In this document: positions 8,343 to 17,568 of the stretch, piece by piece
How the letters are laid out: each line of letters opens with the position of its first letter
Numbering within the stretch: the stretch's first letter is position 1
Assembly: GCF_001633165.1 (NCBI RefSeq)
Contig: NZ_CP015418.1
Location: forward strand, 1,406,501-1,470,500
Origin: Rhodovulum sulfidophilum DSM 1374
GTDB taxonomy: Bacteria; Pseudomonadota; Alphaproteobacteria; Rhodobacterales; Rhodobacteraceae
DNA: 64,000 nucleotides
Reading direction: 5' to 3'
Made by a program: the position numbers and the translations under genes
The notes under the pieces: generated by a model
What the model was told of the DNA's origin: nothing
What the model saw: only the letters and a program-made list of their open reading frames with translations
Database searches by the model: none

Positions 8343-9590
8343 CTACGGCAATGGGCCGGACCGCTCAGAACGGGTGTGGCTCGTGACCGGGGGCTCGGTG
8401 CCGGTCGGACGCGGGCTGCGGCTGCGGCTTGCATCGACCCGCACCCGGCGCGGGCGCACCGTGCCGTGAGTGCCGCAATCGGGTGGGCCGCAATCGGGTG
8501 GATCGGCGATACGCCAGGCCGGATCGAGCCGCATCGGCCCCGCGTCCTGACCCGTTCTGCCGCCCAGCCCGCGCAGGATCCGCATCAGGGCATGGCCGAG
8601 CGCCTCTGCGCCGTTAGCGGTCCGGCCCGACGGCGCCTCCAGCGCCTCGGTCAGCGCGATCGGCAGGACGCCCGCGAACAGCCCGGCGGTTTCACGACGG
8701 ACCCGGCGCAGCACCCGCTCGCGGTCGCGTTCGGATGCGAGCCTGTCGAACCGGGTCAGCAGCAACAGGCTCGATCCGCCCAAACGTGGGCCGAACATGT
8801 CCCAGATCGCGGCTTCGGACGGGCGCCAGGCCTCGGGTGCATGGCTGCACCAGAGCACGCCGTCCGCGAGGCCGGTCGCGTATTCCCAGACGTCCGGACC
8901 TATCTCCGGGTCCGAAATGCCGGGGGTGTCGATGAGATCGCAATGCCGGAGGATTTCGGCCTCGGCCTGGAGCCGGATCAGCCGGGTATCGGCGGGCGAG
9001 AGGCGGGCCAGATCGGCCAGATCGACCGGGGCGGTTCGGCCGCGATCGTCCTCGCGACAGGGCGGCGCGGTGCCGTGTGTGATCCTGCCCGGGGGCAAGC
9101 GGGTCGCGGTGCTCGTCCTTGGCATGAGCGGTCGGCCGACCAGCAGATGGGCGAGCGTGGTCTTGCCCGCACCGATTTCGCCCATCAGGGCGATGCAGGG
9201 CGGAACACCGGAGGCCGGGTTCGGGGCCCCTCTGGCGTTGCTGCGAGGGAACGCGGCGACAGGCCGGGTCTGATCGGCCGGGGCTATGGCTGCGGGCGGC
9301 CCGTCCTGTGCAGAGCCGCCCGGCCGAGCGGCTGCGGAGATGGTCGCCGGGTCTTCAGAGGGCTGTGGCAGGATCTCGGTCGCGGTGCCGTCGACGATGT
9401 CAGGAGCCGGAGCTGGTACGGGGCGGCCGAACCGGGCGCGCACCGCCTCTTCGGGCGACGGCGCCTCGGGGGGCGTGTCATGGGCTGTGCCGGAGGTTGT
9501 GTCGGGGGCGGGCCGTTCTGCGGGAGCCCTATCCTGCCTCCGGACGCGTTTCGGCATCGCGCGGATATCGAGATCGTAGGGGGCCTTCAT
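8343..9590 (-). CDS. Dynamin-like/TRAFAC GTPase with long disordered N-terminus
   Basis: 415 residues. Residues 1-130 are Pro/Ala-rich and low complexity. Then a GTPase core: G1 P-loop GEIGAGKTT (137-145), a threonine-rich switch region (RTSTATRLP, 158-166), G3 DTPG (221-224), and a degenerate G4, TRFD (279-282), in place of N/TKxD. The last 60 residues are Pro/Arg/Asp-rich and may be out of frame. Core layout resembles the dynamin-like GTPases often annotated 'dynamin family protein' in Rhodobacteraceae. It sits between a frameshifted gene upstream and a Roadblock-like gene downstream. Role unknown; membrane remodelling or polarity are guesses from relatives. Confidence 0.65.
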   Translation of the reverse strand: MKAPYDLDIRAMPKRVRRQDRAPAERPAPDTTSGTAHDTPPEAPSPEEAVRARFGRPVPAPAPDIVDGTATEILPQPSEDPATISAAARPGGSAQDGPPAAIAPADQTRPVAAFPRSNARGAPNPASGVPPCIALMGEIGAGKTTLAHLLVGRPLMPRTSTATRLPPGRITHGTAPPCREDDRGRTAPVDLADLARLSPADTRLIRLQAEAEILRHCDLIDTPGISDPEIGPDVWEYATGLADGVLWCSHAPEAWRPSEAAIWDMFGPRLGGSSLLLLTRFDRLASERDRERVLRRVRRETAGLFAGVLPIALTEALEAPSGRTANGAEALGHALMRILRGLGGRTGQDAGPMRLDPAWRIADPPDCGPPDCGTHGTVRPRRVRVDASRSRSPRPTGTEPPVTSHTRSERSGPLP

Positions 9591-9632
9591 CTGACTGCCT
9601 TTCTCTTTCTGTCTTTCCCCTTGCGCATCCTC

Positions 9633-10219
9633 TCAGGCGGGCTCGTGCAACATTATCGGCATGGCGTTTTCGCCGGCCTGCATGCGTTCCTGCCCCGTCC
9701 GAAGCCCCGGGGCGCTATCGAGATCGCCCGGCGTGACCCCGGCCTTGCGCGACAGCGCCCCGACAGTCTTGCGTCTGTCCCCAGTGCCTACGGCAAGCAT
9801 CGGCATCGGATCGACGCGATTCCGCTTGGCAGGGTCGTGACGCAGCGCCTCGCGGATGGAGCCGGTCTCGTCCGGCATGCGGCCGACCGGGCCCGCAGGC
9901 GGAGGGTAAAGGCCTTGCAGCCCGGGCACGGCAGCATCCGCGAGTTGGTCCGTTCGTCGGTCCGGATGCTGTCCTCGTCTTTGCGGCCGAGATGGGGGAT
10001 ACGTGGCCCGGTTGCATAATCGGGAATGCCGCGCCGCGCTGGCACAACCGATCCGGCCGGGATCGCCCAGCGGCAGGCTTCGCCCTTCGATCATCGCCGC
10101 GGCCCCGTCTAGCCCGTCGCCCAGAACCGGGTGCAGAAGTGTGGCCAGATGCTCGGCCAGAGCCTCGGGGTGGCGGGCCGGACTGCCTCGATCCGCGTGG
10201 TGGCGGCGGCGTCCTGCAT
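9633..10219 (-). pseudogene. Frameshifted hypothetical gene upstream of the GTPase
   Basis: A plausible protein is only recovered by switching frame three times. It would begin at ATG 10219 (MQDAAATTRIEAVR), continue as ARHPEALAEHLATLLHPVL to IEGRSLPLGDPGRI, then GIPDYATGPRIPHLGRKDED, then DAAVPGLQGLYPPPAGPVGR down to the stop at 9633 (AMPIMLHEPA). Indels near 10180, 10050 and 9950 explain the breaks. About 195 residues, no family recognised. Its stop is 43 bp before the GTPase start, so it was probably the first gene of the same unit. Confidence 0.45.
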
Positions 10220-10899
10220 GACCTGTTCGTTACCCCTTTTGGCGGCGGTGCCGTCCGGCCGCGCAGAGGCCAGCTGGGCGAAAGCAGGTGTTTTGATGTG
10301 ACATATGACGACATTTGGGTCGAAGATGACGGCCCTTGCGAGGCGCAGGTGAGGAGTACCTCAGGCGGCGTGCCGAGGCTCGAAGCCGTGCCGCCACGGC
10401 ACTGGTCCCGTCGTGGCATCGGCGCGGATGCGGCTCTGGACCGAGGGTCCTGTCGATCCGGTCCATGCCCGGTGGGCGCCTGGTGTCCGGGCGAAGGCCA
10501 TTCGTCGGTTCCTCGGGCGAAGCACGGGATGCCGATCCCGCCTGTGGCGGTCATGCTGGCGGAGGGGCTGCCCGTTTTGGGGAACGGCGTTCGGTGTCGG
10601 GCAGGGGCCGGTGGAACGGAACTCGCCGGGCTGTTGCGTAAAACCTGAGCCGGAACATGACTGTCCCCCGGACCGATCGGCGTTTCCGCGGCAATGGGCC
10701 AGTTTTTCCAAACCTTTCGGCGGTCCGGGCGCAGCTGCGGGATGAAAGCTGCCTTGTCGGCAATGCGGGCCGGGGTAAGGGACTGTTTTGACGGTTGCGG
10801 AGCCCTTTGGCGCCGGACGACAGGGGTTTCGACATGCTCCGCCCGCCGGTCTATAGAGGGGCACCCGCCAGGGGCGGCGGGCAAGGTGAAAGGTTGGCG
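10220..10899. other. Non-coding or decayed stretch upstream of the PdxY-like gene
   Basis: No supported gene. Open frames on both strands are Arg/Pro-rich shadows without family features. A GGGCTGTTGCGTAAA string near 10628 resembles the end of some IS5-family elements, but no partner repeat or transposase was found. The last part must hold the promoter of the kinase gene at 10900. Confidence 0.4.
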
Positions 10900-11700
10900 A
10901 TGGCGCGGGTTCTGATCGTTTCCAGCTATGTGGCCTCGGGCCATGTCGGGCTTTCGGCCGCGACCGCGGTGCTGCAGGCGCTTGGCCATGAGGTGACCGC
11001 TCTGCCCAGCGTGGTGCTCTCGAACCATCTCGGCTGGCCGCATGCGGCGGGCGGACCGCTGCCCGCGGGTGAACTCTGCGAGATGACGGCGGCGCTGCGG
11101 GAGAACGGGTTGCTGGCGGGTCATGACGCGGTGCTGATCGGCTATCTGCCCAGCCCCGAGCATGTCGCTTTCGCTGCCGATCTGGTGGCCGAACTGCGTG
11201 CGGCCGGGCCTGCGCCCCGGATCGTCATCGACCCGATCCTCGGTGACGCGCCGGGCGGGCTTTACGTGCCTGTGGCGGTGGCCGAGGCGGTCCGCGCGCG
11301 GCTGGTGCCGCTGGCCGACACGATGACGCCCAACCATTTCGAACTGAGCTGGCTTGCCGGGCGCGCATTGTCCGACCTCGAGGCCACGGCCGGGGCGGCG
11401 GCGGCGCTGGCGCCGGAGGTGCTGGTCACCTCGCCGCCGCTCGGTCCCGAGACCACCGGCGTTCTGGCGGTGCGGGGCGGGCGGCGGGAGCTGTTCCGAA
11501 CCCTTCGGCGGGGCTCTGTGCCGCATGGGGTGGGCGACGCCTTCGCGGCGATGATCGCCGCCGGGCTCGCGCCGGGCGAGGCGCTGGGTCGGCTGGACGC
11601 CCTGGTCCTGTGCAGCATCGGCGCGCCTTGCCTGGCGATCGCAAGCGCCGCGCCGCGCTGGATCTCTGCCCCCGCGATCGGACCCGAGCCACATCCCTGA
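10900..11700 (+). CDS. Pyridoxal kinase-like protein (PdxY family)
   Basis: 266 residues of the ribokinase superfamily. It would phosphorylate pyridoxal, pyridoxine or pyridoxamine in B6 salvage. Family traits are the N-terminal VSSYVASGHVGLSAATAVLQ, the VLSNHLGW segment (pyridoxal kinases: QFSNHTGYG), VIDPILGD, TPNHFELSWLAGR, and the anion hole/base region HGVGDAFAAMI, where the family has GTGD. The first Gly of GTGD is replaced by His-Gly-Val-Gly-Asp, but the catalytic Asp remains. The start at 10900 follows GTGAAAGGTTGGCG. The substrate within the B6/thiamine kinase group is not proven. Confidence 0.8.
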   Translation: MARVLIVSSYVASGHVGLSAATAVLQALGHEVTALPSVVLSNHLGWPHAAGGPLPAGELCEMTAALRENGLLAGHDAVLIGYLPSPEHVAFAADLVAELRAAGPAPRIVIDPILGDAPGGLYVPVAVAEAVRARLVPLADTMTPNHFELSWLAGRALSDLEATAGAAAALAPEVLVTSPPLGPETTGVLAVRGGRRELFRTLRRGSVPHGVGDAFAAMIAAGLAPGEALGRLDALVLCSIGAPCLAIASAAPRWISAPAIGPEPHP

Positions 11701-11745
11701 CCGGGCGGGGCGCTCTCGAATACCGGGGGGCAGGCCTGCCTTGTG

Positions 11746-13239
11746 TCAGCTCAGCGCTGCACGAAGCCGGACCAGCGTCGTTTCGAGCCCGCCATTGGTA
11801 TCGATCCGCGGCCAGGAAATCCCTTCGGTGCCATGGACAAGCTGTGTTTCAAGCACGTCCAGCGTGGCATCCGAGGCGCTTTCGCCACGGGTCGCGATCC
11901 GCTCGCGCAACCGCTCGGGCGCGGCCTCGAGCCAGATCGTGTCGACCCGAAGCCCGGCAAGCCTGCCTTCGATCTGGGCCCGGTGCGCGGCGGTGTCGAA
12001 GACAGCGCCGAGGATGACCGTGGCGCCGCCCTCTGCCAGCGCCCGGCTTCGTGCCGCGATCCGGGCATAGACCTCGTCCGAGACGCCCGGGGCATAGGCC
12101 TCCCGCGGCAGATGCTCGGTCGCCTCGACGCCGAACAGCGCCTTGCGGGCGCGGTCGCTTTCCACGATGCGCGCGCCCGGGGCGCGGCCCAGATGCGGGG
12201 CGAGCCGTTCGGCGAGCGTTGTCTTGCCGCTGCCCGACAGCCCGCCCAGCACCACCACCCGGCCCGGCGCGGGCGTCAGGAAATCTCGGGCGAGATCGAA
12301 ATAGACCCGCGCCTGTGTCGCCCGGGCCGGATCGTCGCTGGCGGCGGTGGCGGTGACATGGGCCCGGACCTCGGCCCGGACCGCCATCAGGAAGGGCAGC
12401 AGACCATGGGCATCCTCGGCCCCCGCGGCGTCGAAATAGCGGTTGGCCACGCGGTTGGCGATCTCGGGCAGGCCGCGATGCCACAGATCCATCAGCAGGA
12501 AGGCGAGGTCATAGGCGACATCGACGGTGGCCAGCGCGTCGTTGAAATCGATCGCGTCGAACAGCTCGGGGCGACCGTCATGGCGGACGATATTGGCCAG
12601 ATGCAGATCGCCGTGGCACAGCCGGACCAGCCCGCGCGCGCCGCGCCGGTCAAGCTGCCCGCGATCGCGGCGGAAGGTACGGCGAAAGCTCTCGTCGAGC
12701 GCCGCGACCTCGGCGGGGGCGAAGACCCGGCTTGTGGCAAAGCCCGCCCGGTTGATGTCGAGGACGGCGTCCATCCGCGCGGCGCCGCCGGGATGGCGGC
12801 GGATCGGGGCCCGGGCATGCATCGCGGCCACCGTCCGGGCCAGGCATTCGGCATCGGCCTCTGTCAGGTCTCCGGCCTCGGCCACCCGGTCGAGAATGTC
12901 GTCCTGCGAAAAGCGCACCATCTCGACCACGGCATCGACCAGCGGCCCGTCGCCGTCGAAGCCAAGCCCGTCCGCCTGCCGGGTGATCCGCCGCACGCCC
13001 AGATAGATGCCGGGCGCGGTCGGCCGGTTCAGCGCGAATTCCTTCTCGCAGGTCCGGAGCCGGATTTCGGGCGTCGAGAAATCGGCATAGGGGAGGCGCA
13101 CCGCGCGCTTCAGCTTCCAGGCGCGGTCCCCGGTCAGGAAGATGCGCGAGATATGGGTTTCGATCTCGCGCAGCGGGTCCGGCCCGCGTTTCTGCGCGCG
13201 CAGGAAGGCCGTGACCTCGGTCTGGTCGTCCAGGATCAT
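11746..13239 (-). CDS. Fused aminoglycoside-phosphotransferase-like domain and P-loop kinase
   Basis: 497 residues with two domains. Residues about 30-290 form an aminoglycoside phosphotransferase/choline-kinase-like fold with the catalytic loop HGDLHLANI (209-217) and a DFND metal site near 231. Residues about 325-497 are a zeta-toxin/gluconate-kinase-like P-loop domain with GLSGSGKTT (333-341) and a Lid-like SDRARKALF. This COG2187-COG0645 fusion is widespread in alphaproteobacteria and uncharacterised; small-molecule phosphorylation is expected but the substrate is unknown. ATG at 13239 opens a normal N-terminus. Divergent from the FNT channel gene. Confidence 0.85.
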   Translation of the reverse strand: MILDDQTEVTAFLRAQKRGPDPLREIETHISRIFLTGDRAWKLKRAVRLPYADFSTPEIRLRTCEKEFALNRPTAPGIYLGVRRITRQADGLGFDGDGPLVDAVVEMVRFSQDDILDRVAEAGDLTEADAECLARTVAAMHARAPIRRHPGGAARMDAVLDINRAGFATSRVFAPAEVAALDESFRRTFRRDRGQLDRRGARGLVRLCHGDLHLANIVRHDGRPELFDAIDFNDALATVDVAYDLAFLLMDLWHRGLPEIANRVANRYFDAAGAEDAHGLLPFLMAVRAEVRAHVTATAASDDPARATQARVYFDLARDFLTPAPGRVVVLGGLSGSGKTTLAERLAPHLGRAPGARIVESDRARKALFGVEATEHLPREAYAPGVSDEVYARIAARSRALAEGGATVILGAVFDTAAHRAQIEGRLAGLRVDTIWLEAAPERLRERIATRGESASDATLDVLETQLVHGTEGISWPRIDTNGGLETTLVRLRAALS

Positions 13240-13426
13240 GGGGCAGTCTCCTCGGCGCCGAGCCTAGACCCGGCCCCGGGCGGCGAACAGGGGACAGATC
13301 CGCCCGGCCCGGCAGCTGCGGTTGTTCTGCTCGGGGTCACGCGGCCCCTTGGCCGGAGCGCGCTTCCTGCTAATTGCTGACGGCAGGGGGCCGCTTCGGG
13401 CGCCGTGGACCGCGAGGGGAGGGCCG

Positions 13427-14290
13427 ATGGCCGCCAGCACGCAGAAGAAATACGAGGACCGCATCGCCGAGCACGAGCTCGAGGCGATCGATGCCAAGGC
13501 GCCGATCCGGGCGCTGGCGCTGTTCGAGTCGATCCGCCGGGAGGGCGCGCATGAGCTCAACCGCCCGGCCTCGGCCCTGGCGCTGTCGGGGCTGACGGCG
13601 GGGCTTGCGATCGGGTTCTCGGTCTTGTCCGAGGCGCTGCTGCGGACCCATCTGCCCGACGCGCCCTGGCGGCCGCTGATCGAGAATATCGGGTATTCGG
13701 TGGGTTTCGTGCTGGTCATCCTCGGTCAGCTTCAGCTGTTCACCGAGAATACCATCACCGCGGTCTGCCCGGTTCTGGACGATCCGCGGCCCCGGGTTTT
13801 CGCCAGTCTCGCCCGGCTCTGGTCGCTGGTGCTGGCCACCAACCTGATCGGGGCCGCGGCCTTCGGCTGGGTGCTGCATGCCGGGACGGTCTACGAGCCC
13901 GAATTGCGGGCCGCGGTGGTTGCGCTGTCCGATCACGCCACGGGCTATGGCTGGTGGGAGACCGCGGTCCGGGGCATCGGCGCGGGCTGGCTGATCGCGG
14001 CGCTGGTCTGGGTCAAGCCGAATGCGCGCAATTCCGAACTGCTCCTGATCGTGGTGGTGACCTACCTGATTGCGCTGGCCGATTTCTCGCATGTGATCGC
14101 GGGGACGACCGAGGCGGCGGTGATGGTCTATTCCGGCGGGATGAGCGTGTTCGAGGCCCTGGGCGGCTTCGTACTGCCCGCGCTTGTGGGGAATATTCTG
14201 GGCGGGACGGTGTTCTTCACGCTGCTGACCTATGCCCAGATCCGCAGCGAATTGGTGGGCGACCCGGAATCCGGCCGGACGCGATACTGA
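13427..14290 (+). CDS. Formate/nitrite transporter (FNT) family channel, YfdC-like
   Basis: 287 residues with a charged N-terminus and about six hydrophobic segments, in keeping with pentameric FNT channels that move formate, nitrite or other small monocarboxylates across the inner membrane. Recognisable pieces are LTAGLAIGFSVLSEALL, the pore loop-like LGQLQLFTENT, and the tail half GTTEAAVMVYSGG, as in the YfdC branch. GAGGGGAGGG precedes the ATG at 13427. The next gene, 202 bp downstream on the same strand, is a formamidase that releases formate, which makes formate a plausible cargo. Confidence 0.8.
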   Translation: MAASTQKKYEDRIAEHELEAIDAKAPIRALALFESIRREGAHELNRPASALALSGLTAGLAIGFSVLSEALLRTHLPDAPWRPLIENIGYSVGFVLVILGQLQLFTENTITAVCPVLDDPRPRVFASLARLWSLVLATNLIGAAAFGWVLHAGTVYEPELRAAVVALSDHATGYGWWETAVRGIGAGWLIAALVWVKPNARNSELLLIVVVTYLIALADFSHVIAGTTEAAVMVYSGGMSVFEALGGFVLPALVGNILGGTVFFTLLTYAQIRSELVGDPESGRTRY

Positions 14291-14404
14291 CCGCCTTGCC
14301 TGCAGCGGCCCGTTCTCTGCACCGGCCCTTGTCTCCGGGCGGATCCGCTCGGTGGATGGTCTGGCGGGGAGGATCCCGGATGGCCGGGGCCGGTCAGGAC
14401 CCCG

Positions 14405-14433
14405 GCCCTCGCGCGCGACGCGCCCGCGAGGGC
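14405..14433 (+). terminator. Hairpin between the FNT and formamidase genes
   Basis: A perfect 9-bp stem, GCCCTCGCG (14405-14413) with CGCGAGGGC (14425-14433), closes an 11-nt loop. No T-run follows, so it is either a Rho-type/weak terminator of the FNT gene or a processing hairpin. Confidence 0.4.
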
Positions 14434-14492
14434 TGGAACTGCCTCGTTCCGGCTGCTAGCTATCGGCGGGCGAACAACAAGGAGACGCCGAA

Positions 14493-15812
14493 ATGGCCGA
14501 TGGAAGCAGAACCGGCGGCGCGTGCCGCAGTGTCATCATCAACGGGTTCACGAACAGCGTTCTCGACCCCGATGCGCCGATGCTGGGACCGGTCGAGAAT
14601 GGCGGGACGGTCATCGCCAACACCGCGCCCGGGTGCTGGGGACCGATGATCACGCCCAGCCTGCGCGGCGGCCATGAGGTTACCCGCCCGGTCGCGGTCG
14701 AGGGCGCAGAGCCCGGCGATGGCATCGCGATCCGCATCCGCGACGTCACCGTGACCTCGCTGGCGACTGCCTCGGGCCATGACAGCTCGCCCGAAGGGTT
14801 CTGCCTCGGCGATCCCTATGTCGCCGCGCGCTGCCCGACCTGCGATGCGCTCTGGCCCGAGACCCATCTCGAGGGCATCGGCCAGGAGGCCGTGCGCTGC
14901 AATGTCTGCGGCAATCCGGTGACCCCCTTCTCGATCGTGCATGGCTATACCGTTACCTTCGACGATACCCGCAGCGTCGGCGTCACCCTGCCGAGCGATG
15001 CGGCCGAGGCCATTGCCCGTGACGCGCCCCATTACGCGGCCCTGCCCGATGCCAGCCACCAGCATTCGATTCTGGTCTATGCGCCCTCGGACATGCCGGG
15101 CGCGCTGGTCCGGATGCGGCCCTTCCTCGGCCAGCTCGGCACCTGCCCCTCGAAGGCGATGCCCGACAGCCACAATGCCGGCGATTTCGGCGCCTTCCTG
15201 GTCGGTGCGCCGCATCCCTATGCGCTGACCCCCGAGGAGCTCGCAGAGCACAAGACAGACGGCCATATGGATATCGACGCGGTTCGTCCCGGCGCGATCC
15301 TGGTCTGTCCGGTCAAGGTCCAGGGCGGCGGGCTTTACATGGGCGACATGCATGCCGGTCAGGGCGATGGCGAGATCGCGGGCCACACCATGGATGTGGC
15401 GGGCAGCGTCACGCTGCAGGTCGAGGTGGTCAAGGACTATCCCATCGATGGCCCGGTCCTGTTCCCGCTGGCCGAGGACCTGCCGCCGATGGCGCGGCCC
15501 TTCAGCGATGTCGAGAGGGCGCGGGGCGAGCGGCTGGCGCGGCGCTGGCATGTCAATGCGCTTGAAGAGGTCGCGCCGGTTTCGGTGATCGGCACCGGTG
15601 CCAACCTGAACATCGCCATCGAGAACGGGCTGGAGCGCGCGGCGAAGCTTCTCGACCTCTCCGTGGCCGAGATCCGCAACCGTGCCACGATCAACGGCGC
15701 CATCGAGATCGGACGGGCGCCGGGGGTGATCCAGGTCACCTTCCTCGCCCCGCTCGACAGGCTCGATGCGGTCGGGCTCGGTGGCTATGCGCGCGAACAA
15801 TACGGCCTTTGA
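14493..15812 (+). CDS. Acetamidase/formamidase family amidohydrolase
   Basis: 439 residues. FmdA/AmdA-family enzymes hydrolyse formamide or acetamide to formate or acetate plus ammonia. The family fold is visible in IRIRDVTVTS, the long central LFLGQLGTCPSKAMPDS-like region, GGGLYMGDMHAGQGDGE and the metal-site neighbourhood HAGQGDGEI. A four-Cys knot, CPTC (114-117) and CNVC (136-139), looks like an inserted zinc ribbon seen in a subset of the family. ACAAGGAGA lies ahead of ATG 14493. With the FNT channel upstream, formamide to formate export or use is the simplest reading. Confidence 0.85.
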   Translation: MADGSRTGGACRSVIINGFTNSVLDPDAPMLGPVENGGTVIANTAPGCWGPMITPSLRGGHEVTRPVAVEGAEPGDGIAIRIRDVTVTSLATASGHDSSPEGFCLGDPYVAARCPTCDALWPETHLEGIGQEAVRCNVCGNPVTPFSIVHGYTVTFDDTRSVGVTLPSDAAEAIARDAPHYAALPDASHQHSILVYAPSDMPGALVRMRPFLGQLGTCPSKAMPDSHNAGDFGAFLVGAPHPYALTPEELAEHKTDGHMDIDAVRPGAILVCPVKVQGGGLYMGDMHAGQGDGEIAGHTMDVAGSVTLQVEVVKDYPIDGPVLFPLAEDLPPMARPFSDVERARGERLARRWHVNALEEVAPVSVIGTGANLNIAIENGLERAAKLLDLSVAEIRNRATINGAIEIGRAPGVIQVTFLAPLDRLDAVGLGGYAREQYGL

Positions 15813-15822
15813 ACCGTAGTTT

Positions 15823-15857
15823 CCCGGAGCGCGCGGTCTTTCCTCGCGCGCTCCGGG
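15823..15857 (+). terminator. Strong hairpin after the formamidase gene
   Basis: A perfect 13-bp GC-rich stem (15823-15835 with 15845-15857) closes a 9-nt loop, starting 10 bp after the formamidase stop. The T content after it is low, but position and strength suit a transcription terminator. Confidence 0.6.
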
Positions 15858-16470
15858 GTCCGGGATCGTTCCGGTCCCGTCCAGGCCGTGTTCGGGCCGC
15901 ATCCGGCAGCAGTGCCGGGCCCGGAAGCGGCATCAAGGCGGTGCTGATGGCCCGGGCATTGCCGGGATCGTGTCATGTCTGGTGGCCCCCGGCGGATCGG
16001 GGGCTCTCCGCCCGAAGCTTGGACCGGCGGTTGCCTCGTCCCGGCGCCCGGTTTCCGATGGAAGGGTGCGGTCTGACACAAAGGCTCGCCCGTGGGTGCG
16101 GCCATGACGGTGGGAGGCCGCGATTGCTGTCCCGGCCTGGGCATGTCCATGGCCTTTCCGGCAAAGGTCCTGATTGCCAGCACTTTATCCGGCCGGTCCC
16201 GGGCAGATCTCCGGGCGCATCGCGAGAGCCGGTCAGCCTCGGGGACTGAGCTGAAGGAAGCTGCGCGTCAAGCGTGGCGGCTTTGGCGAGCGTGGGTTGC
16301 CTTGGGTGAAACGCGGCGGTCAGCGCCTAGGTGGATATCCGTTTCGACTGGGATACAGCTGCGCCTGCAGGGTGCCGGCTGACTGGCGTGGATCAGAGCT
16401 GTGGCCGGTGCACTGGCTTGTGGCCGGGCGCCGCCTGCATATGGGGCTTCGGCCGGCCGGAGTTCGGGGC
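15858..16470. other. Gene-free stretch between formamidase and the BMC regulator
   Basis: About 610 bp between convergent genes. No open frame with family features was found on either strand and no repeat stood out. Confidence 0.5.
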
Positions 16471-17556
16471 CTAGCGGAAACGGCGGCGATATTCGGACGG
16501 CGACAGGCCGACCTCTTTCTTGAACGCCTTGCCGAAATAGTTGGCATCCTGGAAGGACAGGTCGAGAGAGACGTTCGTGATGGGCAGGTCGCTGTCCTGC
16601 AACAGCTGCTTGGCACGCTCGATGCGCTGGGCCTTGAGGTAGGAGATGAAGGTCACGTCCATCTCCTTGCGGAACAGGCGGCTGAGATAGCAGGGGCTGA
16701 TCTGCGCGAAATCGGCCGCATCCTCCAGCGTCACGCCCTTGTGCAGGTTGCGTTCGATATAGTTCAGCACATCCTGGATCCGGTCCGAGGCATGGGCGCC
16801 GCCGGATTCGTTGGCCTCGAACAGCACGTCGGTGATCTGACAGAGGATCTCCTGCACCTGGAAATGGCTGTGCAGGTCCAGCCGCTGCGTTTCGAGCGCT
16901 TCGACATGACGGGCGAGGGTGGCGGGCAGCGCCAAGCCGCGCCGTTCGACCATCTGCAGCATGATGCGCATGAATTCCATCACGGCGCGGCGGGGCGCGG
17001 CCTCGCGCTGGGCGTATATCGTTTCGAGATGACGGCGCACCAGCGCCAGGCATTCGCGATAGGCGCTTTGGTCGACCAGCTCGGCGATACGGTCGGCGAC
17101 CGGCGGCTCCGGCGCGCGGATCGAGTCCGGCGCGGGCGCGGGGGCGGTCACGGTCCAGGCATCGGCGGCGCGCGCCGCCACCGGCTCATGCTCCGGCAGA
17201 CACTCGCGCACCGCCTTCAGAAGATCGGCGGTGCGGATCGGCTTGAGCAGGAAATTGTCGGCCTTGAGGTGGATCGCGCTCTGCATGAGTTCGAAATAGT
17301 CATAGGCCGTCAGGATCATGACCTTGGTTGCGAGGCCGCGATCGCGCACCGACTGGATGACCTCGAGCCCGGTCGGGCGCGGGATCTTGATGTCGACCAG
17401 CATCAGGTCGATATGCTGGCTGTCGATCAGGGCCATTGCCTCGGTGCCGTTGCGGGCCTCGCCCACGATCCGGCAGCCGTCGAGGTTCTTCTCCAGGATG
17501 CTGCGCAGGGCGCGGCGCTCCAGCTCCTCGTCTTCGATGATAGCGATATCGAACAT
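16471..17556 (-). CDS. Response regulator with AraC-type DNA-binding domain, BMC locus regulator
   Basis: 361 residues of the YesN type. The receiver domain (1-115) has the acid pair near Glu8-Asp9-Glu10, phospho-acceptor Asp55 (LMLVDIKIP) and Lys105 (LLKPI). A middle helical linker leads to an AraC/XylS double helix-turn-helix (about 260-361) with DAADFAQISPCYLSRLFRK and LPITNVSLDLSF. It is the last gene of the minus-strand microcompartment series, 12 bp after its histidine kinase, so it most likely activates the BMC operons at 32.9-33.6 kb in response to the diol substrate. Confidence 0.88.
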   Translation of the reverse strand: MFDIAIIEDEELERRALRSILEKNLDGCRIVGEARNGTEAMALIDSQHIDLMLVDIKIPRPTGLEVIQSVRDRGLATKVMILTAYDYFELMQSAIHLKADNFLLKPIRTADLLKAVRECLPEHEPVAARAADAWTVTAPAPAPDSIRAPEPPVADRIAELVDQSAYRECLALVRRHLETIYAQREAAPRRAVMEFMRIMLQMVERRGLALPATLARHVEALETQRLDLHSHFQVQEILCQITDVLFEANESGGAHASDRIQDVLNYIERNLHKGVTLEDAADFAQISPCYLSRLFRKEMDVTFISYLKAQRIERAKQLLQDSDLPITNVSLDLSFQDANYFGKAFKKEVGLSPSEYRRRFR

Positions 17557-17568
17557 GGGGTCCGTTCC

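Noticed and set aside
10620..10640. GGGCTGTTGCGTAAA as an insertion-sequence end
   Set aside because: No matching inverted partner, no transposase frame and no target duplication were found.
9715..11694. A 659-codon minus-strand open frame
   Set aside because: It runs antisense to the PdxY-like gene, is Arg/Pro/Gln-rich with no family motif, and is a GC-rich shadow frame.
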